63,728 nt of DNA from a virus. Under the pieces are notes generated by a model that had not been told where the DNA came from, did not search any database, and saw only the letters and a program-made list of their open reading frames with translations. The position numbers were made by a program, and so were the translations under genes. Positions within the stretch are counted from its first letter, which is position 1, and each line of letters opens with the position of its first letter. The stretch lies in the IMG/VR virus record IMGVR_UViG_3300037294_000424, positions 1 to 63,728 of that record. One strand, 5' to 3'. This document shows positions 57,207-63,728 of the stretch, piece by piece.

Positions 57207-57569
57207 TTACTGGCCGAGTTTAGGAAGGGCAGCCTTTGGAACGGCTATTTCCTTGGGTGCCGCCACTGCTTGAGGTGCGGTTGTTGCTAGATCTTCTATG
57301 GGCAACCCCTGTGCCTCTGGCAGCTTTTCCCCTGACATTAGCGCGATAATATTTTCTCGCTTTGCCATGGGCGGTAGGTCGTGAAAGCTCGGGCTTAAAT
57401 CAAGCATTTTAAGCAGGTCGGTAAACCCCGCTTCTTTCATCATGAAACCCACACTTAGGCAGTCGCCTATGAATGAGCTTTTCCCGAACGCCCCCGACTT
57501 GTAAGCCTCGGCCATTCTGGCCTCTGCTGTTTTGGTATTGCCTTTGGTCTTGTAGCGTATTTCAGCCAT
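57207..57569 (-). CDS. ParR/StbB-like partition adaptor
   Basis: A 120-aa protein encoded 3 bases after the ParM-like gene, the position of ParR adaptors. The N-terminal part is basic and helical (KTKGNTKTAEARMAEAY) and could hold the DNA-binding domain; the C-terminal 40 residues are Ala/Pro-rich and flexible, as in ParR proteins, whose tails bind the filament. Sequence similarity is not obvious, so the call is by position and layout. Confidence 0.55.
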   Translation of the reverse strand: MAEIRYKTKGNTKTAEARMAEAYKSGAFGKSSFIGDCLSVGFMMKEAGFTDLLKMLDLSPSFHDLPPMAKRENIIALMSGEKLPEAQGLPIEDLATTAPQAVAAPKEIAVPKAALPKLGQ

Positions 57570-57572
57570 TCG

Positions 57573-58628
57573 TTAAGCCTCTTGGTTTTGCAGTAATAAC
57601 CTAACACCTCTGACGATTGCCATTTCTGGCTGTTCAGGAATGTCTACAGTATGGAACCAAGCTTGCGCTTGTTCTTTGAGCCAGTTAGCGCCGCCACCGA
57701 CAAAGACTATTCTAGTCAGCGTGTTTAGGTTTGAGTCGAGCAGCTTCATTATATCTTTGAGCACAAGATCGGATAGGTGCTGAGCAGCCTCAGTGACCAA
57801 GTGAGAAACGTCTATGCGGGCTTTCACGGCATTTTCTTGGGTGCTTGTTGAGCCAACGTAGCCTAGATCAATGATTATCCTTAAATCGGATGCTGAGAGC
57901 GCCTTGACTGCATGTAACCCTAGCGCTTCTGTGTTGCGGTGTAAAAGGGTTTGAAAGTGGTCGATCATGTTGTGGACGCCGTTCTCACTTGTCGCGTAGT
58001 CGATAACCTCAAAGTTGCGGCCCATTAGCGCTAAGTCATTAGAGAACTGGCCCAAGTCTACAATCAGCGTTTTGATATCGTTGGCGTATTCTTCTTTAAT
58101 AGAGCCGTCGCTATTGAGTGCCACGTAAACGTAAGCGGGGATAGCTTCAGGGAAAACAAGAATATTCTTTATCTTAGCTGCGGTCTTTGCTCCGTTGATG
58201 TTAGTCACGGGTGAAAGTATGGACGCCTTTTTCTTGTTAACGAGATCTGTATTGATGGGGGCCACAGCGTCGCCCTTGTTGTAATACTGGGTAGTTGGGA
58301 TTGTGCAGCCTATGATGCACTCTACGCCCCCAAGGCCTGCGGTGGATAGTGTGTCATGGACTAATACCCTGTTAGCTTCTGATATCTGGTATTCACGGTA
58401 GCATGTGGCTTCTGGGTCGCTTGACGCATTACGAACCGTATAACGCTCACCACTTTCACACGCCCATGCTGAGTCGCTTATTCCCGCGACGCCCATTTTT
58501 ACGCCTTTCTCAATTATGGACGGTTGATGGCCTTCAATAAGCGCCCCGTCTTTGTCGGTAAAAGAGTAGGCGATATTGCCCGAGCCGTCGTCTATAGCCA
58601 CTAAAGGTATAAATATTGTGTTTGTCAT
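57573..58628 (-). CDS. ParM/StbA-like actin-type partition ATPase
   Basis: About 351 aa. Actin-fold motifs are visible: phosphate-1 AIDDGSGN (about 11-18), phosphate-2 TLIVDLGQFSNDLALM (about 167-182), and the adenosine motif RIVFVGGGANWL (about 306-317). ParM-type filaments push plasmid copies apart before division. The frame opens further upstream, but GGGGA suits the ATG at 58628. The candidate centromere is the 340-bp gap upstream, which also holds two regulon motifs. Confidence 0.8.
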   Translation of the reverse strand: MTNTIFIPLVAIDDGSGNIAYSFTDKDGALIEGHQPSIIEKGVKMGVAGISDSAWACESGERYTVRNASSDPEATCYREYQISEANRVLVHDTLSTAGLGGVECIIGCTIPTTQYYNKGDAVAPINTDLVNKKKASILSPVTNINGAKTAAKIKNILVFPEAIPAYVYVALNSDGSIKEEYANDIKTLIVDLGQFSNDLALMGRNFEVIDYATSENGVHNMIDHFQTLLHRNTEALGLHAVKALSASDLRIIIDLGYVGSTSTQENAVKARIDVSHLVTEAAQHLSDLVLKDIMKLLDSNLNTLTRIVFVGGGANWLKEQAQAWFHTVDIPEQPEMAIVRGVRLLLQNQEA

Positions 58629-58683
58629 AAGTAAATCCCCGATTAATTGATTGCCAAAAAGCAGCGACAATATAGCAGAAAAC

Positions 58684-58693
58684 ACCCTAACAA
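58684..58693 (-). promoter_or_regulatory. Regulon motif, site I (one mismatch)
   Basis: ACCCTAACAA on the plus strand, 56 bp before the parM-like start on the minus strand. Confidence 0.4.
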
Positions 58694-58930
58694 AAATACA
58701 TATATACGCGAGTTAGTGGCGGGTTTGTTCCACTGTGCCGTGTGGACTATCCAAAATAAGGTTATAAGTGCGCGTGAATACGGAAGAGTACCGCATGTTT
58801 TATGCGGCTTATTGCCGTGTTTTGCCGTCCAAGCTTTGACGCTCTAAGTCGCCACTTGGCCGCTTGGAGTGGATCACGAGCACAAGTCACTGATGGCAGT
58901 AAGCTTGCAATCATGTAGGATATAAGCAAC

Positions 58931-58940
58931 TTGTTAGGAT
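58931..58940 (+). promoter_or_regulatory. Regulon motif, site J
   Basis: TTGTTAGGAT, 27 bp before the ATG of the small terminase candidate. A partial copy, GTAGGATATAA, lies 18 bp further upstream. Confidence 0.6.
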
Positions 58941-58966
58941 ATGCGTACAAAGGCGAAGCGTAAAGA

Positions 58967-60292
58967 ATGTCTAGCAGTCCCAAAAATACGGCTTCTGTCG
59001 ATTGGTGCGCTCATCGAATTGACTACATGGAGAATCACGCTCCAAGTGGTATAAGCGCTAGAAAATACCTAGATAATCAAGACCTTAATGTTAACTCAGG
59101 ACGGCGGCATTTTGCCGCCATGGCAAAGCTTGAGCAAGAGGGGCTTAGCTATGAAGAGATAAGTAAACAGCTCTTCAGCAAGGCCTCAGGGGCGTCTGAG
59201 AGTGGATCAAAAACAAAGGTTAAAAGTGGATCAAAAAGTGGATCACAAAAGAAAGCTGATCCACTTCCTAATAAAGTACGATCCACTTCCAATCCAGCAA
59301 AAGCCTTAAAAAACAAGGACTCTACAGGGGGGGAAGCAGAGAAGGCTTCGCCCCCCGAGAATAAACGATCCAAAACAAGGACACGGTTAACAACTCCGTT
59401 ACAACTGGAATTTATAGACCGTTCCAGTGATTCGCAGATAGGCAACGGCGGGCGGTTTGACTCGGGTAATACGGCAGGCGTTAGAACAGCCGCTTACTTG
59501 AATTTGGTACACGCTCAATCTGACATTGTTGAAACCGTCCTTAGGGCCCGTCTCGGTGATGTGTCGGGTTTAGTGAAGCTAGCAGAAATTAGGTATATCC
59601 AAATGGAGCGCCTGCTAGTTGATCGGCTTGTTGATATCAAGGTGCAGGCTAAAAAGGGTCTGCTTCCCAAAGACCATGAAGGCAATGAGAGAAGTGAAGC
59701 CGACTTAACGCGAGAAGCTATCTGGGGTTCCTCTGGTGTGATGACGGGCTTACTTGGCACATTGACCATGGCACACACTCAGGCCAGCAAAGCGCTTGTT
59801 GATAATGAAATCAAGACGTATCGCTTTGATAGAGATAACTCAGATAGAGCGTTCATGATTGAAATTGCCGAGCGCCGCGCAAATGAAGAGATCACAGCCC
59901 TTACCGCCGCTACCTTGATTGAGGCCAGAGGCTTATCACCTTCCCCAATCATTACTGCTGAAGCACTGAAAGAAATCGAATTGATGAAGCCTAAGGTCGA
60001 TACGTCGGGCATTAGTGATGCCGAGCTTGACGCCTTGGTCGAAGGGTTCATGCAAGAAAAGACTGAAGAAGTCCAAAGCATGGCCGCACGTTCCGCAATT
60101 CTTGAAAGGCTCATATTACAAAGCAATGCTGAGTTAGAAAGCGACGGCTTAGAGGAAAACGAGTTCGCGGAATCAGCTTACACGGGCCTAGAAGACGATG
60201 ATGTGAGTTTTGAGGGCATAGAGGGTGAGCTGCTTGATGATGACGACGAGGATTTTGAATGGGCTGATGATCCCCATAAAGGTAGTGCTTAG
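58967..60292 (+). CDS. Putative small terminase subunit
   Basis: A 441-aa protein directly before the large terminase, 3 bases apart. The N-terminal 60 residues are helical with SGRRHFAAMAKLEQEG, a possible DNA-binding helix pair. A low-complexity Lys/Ser linker (about 72-140) follows, then a helical core (about 180-330) and a very acidic tail. Small terminases recognise pac DNA and stimulate the motor. The gene itself holds a cluster of AGTGGATC words (59202-59288), as expected for a pac site within a terS gene. No family match is certain. Confidence 0.6.
   Translation: MSSSPKNTASVDWCAHRIDYMENHAPSGISARKYLDNQDLNVNSGRRHFAAMAKLEQEGLSYEEISKQLFSKASGASESGSKTKVKSGSKSGSQKKADPLPNKVRSTSNPAKALKNKDSTGGEAEKASPPENKRSKTRTRLTTPLQLEFIDRSSDSQIGNGGRFDSGNTAGVRTAAYLNLVHAQSDIVETVLRARLGDVSGLVKLAEIRYIQMERLLVDRLVDIKVQAKKGLLPKDHEGNERSEADLTREAIWGSSGVMTGLLGTLTMAHTQASKALVDNEIKTYRFDRDNSDRAFMIEIAERRANEEITALTAATLIEARGLSPSPIITAEALKEIELMKPKVDTSGISDAELDALVEGFMQEKTEEVQSMAARSAILERLILQSNAELESDGLEENEFAESAYTGLEDDDVSFEGIEGELLDDDDEDFEWADDPHKGSA
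59202..59288. repeat. AGTGGATC cluster, candidate pac site
   Basis: Three direct copies (59202, 59226, 59238) and two inverted copies (59258, 59280) of AGTGGATC in 87 bp. With a further GATC at 59367, there are six Dam sites in 166 bp. P1 pac is a similar cluster of GATC-bearing words inside its packaging gene. Confidence 0.6.
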
Positions 60293-60294
60293 CT

Positions 60295-61782
60295 GTGGCG
60301 GTAATTAAATCAATAAGAACAGATCCGCGCTGGGTGGAGCTGGTTAAGCGGTATCGCCATAACTGGACGTTGGCCCCTGTTGAGCTTTTTGGCTTTAAGC
60401 CGAAGGTGCAACAGCTAGAGCTTTTAAGTGCAACTCAAAAAGTAGGGTGCCGTGTAAGCGTGTCGTCGGGCCACGGTACGGGTAAATCTTCTCAGATCGC
60501 GATTGTCGTTATCATCTACATGCTAGTTTACCCTGAGGCCCGTGTGATTCTGGTAGCTAACAAGCTAGATCAGGTCAAAATTGCGGTAATGAAAAACATC
60601 AAGATTTACTGGCTTGAGCTAATAAAGTTTCACCCGTGGATAGAGGGCTATTTTGTCTTAACTGGGCAGACTTTTTATGAGCGGGCCAGTAAGGGTATAT
60701 GGGAGCTTTCCCCTAAAGCGTGTAAAGTTGGCAACGAAGAGGCATTAGCGGGTGAACATGCTAAACACATGCTATGGATTGTTGATGAGGCCTCAGGTCT
60801 CAGCGATAAGGCCTTTGGTGTTATCACTGGCTCATTAACAGAAGATGACAATAGGTTGGTGTTGCTGTCACAGCCAACACGCGATAGCGGCTTCTTTTGG
60901 CAGACTCACAACGATCCGTCAATCATGAAAGACTGGGTTAGCCTTGTATTTAACGCTGAAGATTCCCCGCTCGTTACCATGAAGTTTCTCATGGAGAAAT
61001 TCAGGCAGTACGGTAATGATAGGGACTCGCCCGAGTACATGATAAAAGTGCGTGGCCTGTTCCCCAAAGATTATAAAGGCTACTTGCTTACTGCTGAAGA
61101 TATGCTTAAGGCCACTAGGGCTAGACCTAAGCTGTTGAAATCGTCTTGTGGCTGGGTTATTACCTGTGACGTTGGTAACGGTCGTGATAGCTCTGTGGTT
61201 AACATTAACCGTGTCTCAGGCGATGGTGACGAGCGACGTTCTATAAACCATGAAGTGATAGAGTTTACGGGTAGCATGGATCCTGTTGATTTTGGTCGTG
61301 AGATTATCAGTATCGTTCGCTCGGGGCTTTACCCTAATGTGTCCATTGGTATTGATGCTGACGGCGCGGGAGGCTCAACGTGTAAGATTGTCGAAGAGGC
61401 GGGGATTGCCGTTACTCGTATTCACTGGGGCGATCCTTGTTTCTCTAAAGAAGAAAAACGACGGTTTTATAATAAGCGAGCGATGGCGACCGTTTACGCT
61501 AAGGACGCGATACGATCAGGCCGTATGCGTATCGACAAACACATTAAAACACGCCTGCAAGGGTCTAGGATCCCGTATAAAATTGATGATATGGGCCGTT
61601 ATCTTATTGAGCAAAAGAAAGTCATGCGCGAGAAGATGAACTTGCCATCGCCAGATAGGTTCGATACCTATTGTTTTGTGTTCTTGATGGATGTGACGCC
61701 AGCAAACGCAGAAGTTGAAGAATACACGATGGAAGATAGAGAGGCTGCTGGTGGGTGGACTAAAGAAGTTACCCGCGCCTAG
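60295..61782 (+). CDS. Terminase large subunit
   Basis: A 495-aa packaging motor. Walker A is SGHGTGKSS (about 58-66), Walker B with catalytic Glu is MLWIVDEAS (about 159-167), and the coupling motif LSQPTRDSG follows (about 191-199). The RNase H-like nuclease has VITCDVGNGRDSS (D292) and IGIDADGAGG (about 351-360). It pumps DNA into the prohead and cuts it. Start is GTG, 3 bases after the terS stop. Headful packaging is suggested by the pac-like cluster upstream. Confidence 0.9.
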   Translation: MAVIKSIRTDPRWVELVKRYRHNWTLAPVELFGFKPKVQQLELLSATQKVGCRVSVSSGHGTGKSSQIAIVVIIYMLVYPEARVILVANKLDQVKIAVMKNIKIYWLELIKFHPWIEGYFVLTGQTFYERASKGIWELSPKACKVGNEEALAGEHAKHMLWIVDEASGLSDKAFGVITGSLTEDDNRLVLLSQPTRDSGFFWQTHNDPSIMKDWVSLVFNAEDSPLVTMKFLMEKFRQYGNDRDSPEYMIKVRGLFPKDYKGYLLTAEDMLKATRARPKLLKSSCGWVITCDVGNGRDSSVVNINRVSGDGDERRSINHEVIEFTGSMDPVDFGREIISIVRSGLYPNVSIGIDADGAGGSTCKIVEEAGIAVTRIHWGDPCFSKEEKRRFYNKRAMATVYAKDAIRSGRMRIDKHIKTRLQGSRIPYKIDDMGRYLIEQKKVMREKMNLPSPDRFDTYCFVFLMDVTPANAEVEEYTMEDREAAGGWTKEVTRA

Positions 61783-61804
61783 AGCCTCTGGCGTCCTTTC
61801 CGCC

Positions 61805-62587
61805 CTATTTTTTTGCAGTGGTGAGGTCGTCGGCTTCCTTTGCCGCCTGATTGCGCTCTGCCACGGCTGATAGTTTGGCGTTTTCTAAGTCTGATATTCT
61901 AAATAGGCGGCACCTTCTAACAAGTGAGTACCTTACCGCCTTCACTCCGAGGTTTTTAACCTTGTCGCCACGGTTGCGGCCCTTGGTGGATTGAGGCTGA
62001 TTAATCTTACATGAGTTATTAGGGTCAAAGATAAAGATACCAGCGAATGGGACTCTTATCTTTTCAAACTCTACGTCTTTATCTGAACGAATGAGCAACA
62101 AGATCTCAGTGTAGCCCTCAGAGCGTAAGCGATAAGTCTCTTCTGTTTCAGCCTTAAAGAAGGATATTTCCCTGTCTAACCTAGCTATTGCTGTGCTTGT
62201 CTCTTTACCGCTACTAATTTTTTCAGCCGTCCGTGCCTTCCTCAGTCGCCTGAGAATGTCGTCCCTATTTATTTTACGGGTGCTGGTGGCCTCATTAACG
62301 ATAATGTTAGCTTCACTGAGTCCGTAGAGCACTTTAGGCTCAGGCGAGAAGATGACAGATGAGCGGTTAAATCGGTGTGGCGATTCATCGCATAGCTGGT
62401 CAGCTAAGACTTGCCACTTTGCGATAAGCTTGTTTATTTCTGTTAACTCTTTTGCTGCTGTTATTCTAACCACTGGGCGCACACGTTCCCCGTCTCGCTT
62501 TTCGCTAAATACGGCGTTAGATAAGGCGTTATCAATGAGTTGCTTCCGCAGTTCCAAGAACTTTGAGTATGCTGTGAATTGTTCCAT
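61805..62587 (-). CDS. Hypothetical protein, convergent to terminase
   Basis: About 260 aa, basic, with helical N-terminal half, a central charged helix (about 130-165) and a beta-containing part near 165-190 (TEILLLIRSDKDVEFEKIRVPFAG in two strands). No family recognised. Chosen start is ATG 62587 after GGGGGC; the frame opens at TTG 62590. A regulon motif lies 35 bp upstream, so it probably belongs to the same control group. Confidence 0.65.
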   Translation of the reverse strand: MEQFTAYSKFLELRKQLIDNALSNAVFSEKRDGERVRPVVRITAAKELTEINKLIAKWQVLADQLCDESPHRFNRSSVIFSPEPKVLYGLSEANIIVNEATSTRKINRDDILRRLRKARTAEKISSGKETSTAIARLDREISFFKAETEETYRLRSEGYTEILLLIRSDKDVEFEKIRVPFAGIFIFDPNNSCKINQPQSTKGRNRGDKVKNLGVKAVRYSLVRRCRLFRISDLENAKLSAVAERNQAAKEADDLTTAKK

Positions 62588-62621
62588 CAAGCCCCCTGTT
62601 TGCCACTGTCGTTTATGTTAC

Positions 62622-62631
62622 ATCCTAACGA
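62622..62631 (-). promoter_or_regulatory. Regulon motif, site K (one mismatch)
   Basis: ATCCTAACGA on the plus strand, 35 bp before the minus-strand ATG at 62587. TTGCAA lies on the minus strand upstream as a possible -35 box. Confidence 0.45.
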
Positions 62632-62715
62632 AATGTTGCAACTGTAACAAGGGGTGATGGTTGCGCTAGGCGTGAGCGCTCACGAAAAAAAACATGGGCG
62701 TCGTTAACTCGTTGT

Positions 62716-63051
62716 TTAAGTGAGCTTTTTCATTATTACGTCACAGATAATGAACGCAATAAAAAAAGAAGTCAGTCCTATGGTGAAATGCAACCCGCTC
62801 GCAGTCTGCGCTATAACCTCACTCGCTATCGCGGTGATAAAAAAACAGGCTGAGAACAAGGCTAGTTCGATTAATCGTATGTTTAGCACGGCTATTATAA
62901 ATAGCAATAATCCCACAATGATCATGGCGAATGTTTCACGCACTATAGGGGGCATTGCCACAGCTATAATATTTGAGGTTGCCAGTCCAATGAGGGAGCC
63001 TGCAATCATAGAACAAATAACATTGATTGCTGTAGGCTTGGCTTTAATCAT
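62716..63051 (-). CDS. Four-helix membrane protein
   Basis: About 111 aa with four hydrophobic segments (about 8-24, 32-55, 58-80 and 88-108) and very few charges between them. No family recognised. The frame extends to 63171, but ATG 63051 overlaps the stop of the 80-aa gene (CTATGA), so coupling is likely. It could act in superinfection exclusion or as an accessory holin, without direct evidence. Confidence 0.6.
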   Translation of the reverse strand: MIKAKPTAINVICSMIAGSLIGLATSNIIAVAMPPIVRETFAMIIVGLLLFIIAVLNIRLIELALFSACFFITAIASEVIAQTASGLHFTIGLTSFFIAFIICDVIMKKLT

Positions 63052-63290
63052 AGATAGGTTATCTCGTACTCTATTGCTGTTAGATAATCCGTCAAATGTC
63101 GTGAGAACTGCTGTATCTGACAAATAGCTTCTTTTGTGGTCAGGTGCTCTGCTAGCCCCTGTGTAAAGCACTGTAATATTAAATTAAATGTATTAGACGG
63201 AGGTTCGTTCATATCCATAGCATTTTTAAACAATGTATCAATGTCGCAATCCGACGCCTGAGCGTAGCTAGTTGTGTTCGGGTCGTGCAT
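63048..63290 (-). CDS. Small hypothetical protein coupled to membrane protein
   Basis: An 80-aa acidic, helical protein with no known motif. It begins with ATG after an AGGGA-like ribosome site and ends by overlapping the start of the membrane protein gene. The pair may be toxin-immunity- or exclusion-like; this is a guess from layout only. Confidence 0.55.
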   Translation of the reverse strand: MHDPNTTSYAQASDCDIDTLFKNAMDMNEPPSNTFNLILQCFTQGLAEHLTTKEAICQIQQFSRHLTDYLTAIEYEITYL

Positions 63291-63612
63291 CGTAATAGTC
63301 CCTATTCCCTGATTTAGTTAAGTATTTTCGCGCACTATGCGCCCTCTAACATTCTCGGCCCCGCTGTAATTATTTTGACTGATGACACATGCTAACACCA
63401 TAAATTAGAAATAGAAGGGGTGGGTAGCCAGAATTTTACCCGCTGACACTGGCCGTTTATGTCGATGTAACAAAAGTTTCATTATATTTCTTATATATAG
63501 AATTTGTTAGGATAAATATTTATTGCCCACTTTACATATCGGGGTTAACTTAGTCGTCAACGCAGGTTCGCGTTTGGCAGATGTGAGGTTTCTCGGGTGA
63601 AATCATTAGACG
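63291..63612. other. Non-coding stretch before the right inverted-repeat arm
   Basis: It holds a regulon motif at 63504-63513 followed by a GAGG stretch and a short GTG frame (63597). An inverted-repeat-poor, AT-rich segment lies near 63470-63540. No intact gene is seen. Confidence 0.4.
63504..63513 (+). promoter_or_regulatory. Regulon motif, site L
   Basis: TTGTTAGGAT in the orientation that elsewhere precedes plus-strand genes; here it points at the right end of the window. Confidence 0.55.
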
Positions 63613-63650
63613 ATTTAACGGAATTAGCGAAATTCTCCGACCATAACTAA
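63597..63650 (+). pseudogene. Possible 5' end of a broken gene running into the inverted repeat
   Basis: A GTG frame of 17 codons (VKSLDDLTELAKFSDHN) with a GAGG ribosome site and a regulon motif 84 bp upstream, stopped by TAA inside the repeat. One frame over, the repeat stays open to the window end. It may be the separated 5' part of the recombinase gene at 167, which lacks an N-terminal domain, or an unrelated short leader. Confidence 0.3.
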
Positions 63651-63728
63651 GGAGCCTAAGCGAGTTAGTTTGGTGGGAGATGGATAGCGTACATAGCGAA
63701 GCTATGTTGGCTTGTCTTGATTCTGTAT
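63613..63728. repeat. Right arm of 116-bp terminal inverted repeat
   Basis: Exact reverse complement of 13-128, reaching the last base of the window. Confidence 0.9.

Larger units (their letters stand above)
58629..58966. promoter_or_regulatory. Divergent control region between parM and terS; possible parC
   Basis: A 338-bp gap. It contains regulon motifs at 58684-58693 and 58931-58940, a perfect hairpin CCGCAT/ATGCGG (58791-58807), a repeated GCCGTGT (58735 and about 58814), and an AGTGGATC word (58866-58873) shared with the terS gene repeats. No clean iteron set for a centromere is visible by eye. Confidence 0.45.

Noticed and set aside
58647-58847. 66-aa plus-strand frame upstream of terS.
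   Set aside because: No ribosome site; overlaps regulon motif and the parM 5' region, and the composition does not look coding.
62720-63127. 135-aa plus-strand frame opposite the membrane protein.
   Set aside because: The opposite strand has a four-helix membrane protein coupled to an upstream gene and a better start.
1-63728. CRISPR array or transposon/insertion sequence.
   Set aside because: No regularly spaced direct repeats with unique spacers were seen, and no transposase-like protein is encoded. The repeats found are iterons, coding repeats or inverted arms.

Overview
This 63.7 kb window looks like an almost complete phage-plasmid: a temperate, contractile-tailed phage (myovirus) that can be kept as a plasmid. 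The plasmid evidence is an iteron-type Rep_3 initiator, an actin-like partition pair and a VapBC toxin-antitoxin. The phage evidence is a full virion gene set: terminase, portal, prohead protease, capsid, sheath, tube, baseplate, spike, fibres, holin and spanins. Consensus-like sigma-70 promoters, GGAG ribosome sites, an RdgC homologue and moderate GC suggest a gammaproteobacterial host. I cannot name the host genus. The closest functional analogue I recognise is coliphage P1 (iterons on both sides of rep, Dar/Ddr internal head proteins, a GATC-rich candidate pac site), but the tail genes are of a different type.

Layout, left to right. 1-128: one arm of a 116-bp inverted repeat whose partner is the right end of the window. 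167-2215: a short tyrosine recombinase and four small accessory genes, including an ADP-ribosyltransferase-like protein, an FtsK-gamma-like winged helix and a tiny EF-Tu P-loop look-alike. 2359-3457: a 1-kb cassette between perfect 41-bp inverted repeats, with a strong promoter, a structured leader and small unknown genes. 3621-9495: baseplate, hub and spike operon. 9910-26743: capsid, sheath, tubes, tape measure, baseplate, fibres and a papain-like amidase. 26831-34005: holin, then a DarA/DdrB-like set of probable internal head proteins, one with a HExxH metalloprotease motif. 34184-35360: replication origin and rep. 35442-35843: a second copy of the structured leader with a different small gene. 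35900-43800 (minus strand): a 2251-aa DarB-like methyltransferase-helicase with two smaller genes. 43879-44585: vapBC. 44692-47347: portal and prohead protease/scaffold. 47406-49116 (minus): spanins and a winged-helix protein. 49634-57158: early or regulatory genes (MT-A70 methyltransferase, RdgC, VRR-NUC nuclease, zinc-finger proteins, a ribbon-helix-helix candidate). 57207-58628 (minus): parMR-like pair. 58967-61782: small and large terminase. 61805-63290 (minus): unknown and membrane proteins.

A 10-bp asymmetric motif, TTGTTAGGAT, occurs about 13 times, mostly 25-60 bp before the first gene of right-arm operons and in the promoters of the 909 and 3621 operons. It overlaps recognisable -10 or -35 boxes at several sites, so it looks like the operator of a phage-wide regulator. 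No classical CI-like repressor was recognised. Three things deserve most attention: this putative regulon, the duplicated covarying leader that introduces unrelated small proteins, and the expanded Dar-type anti-restriction set.
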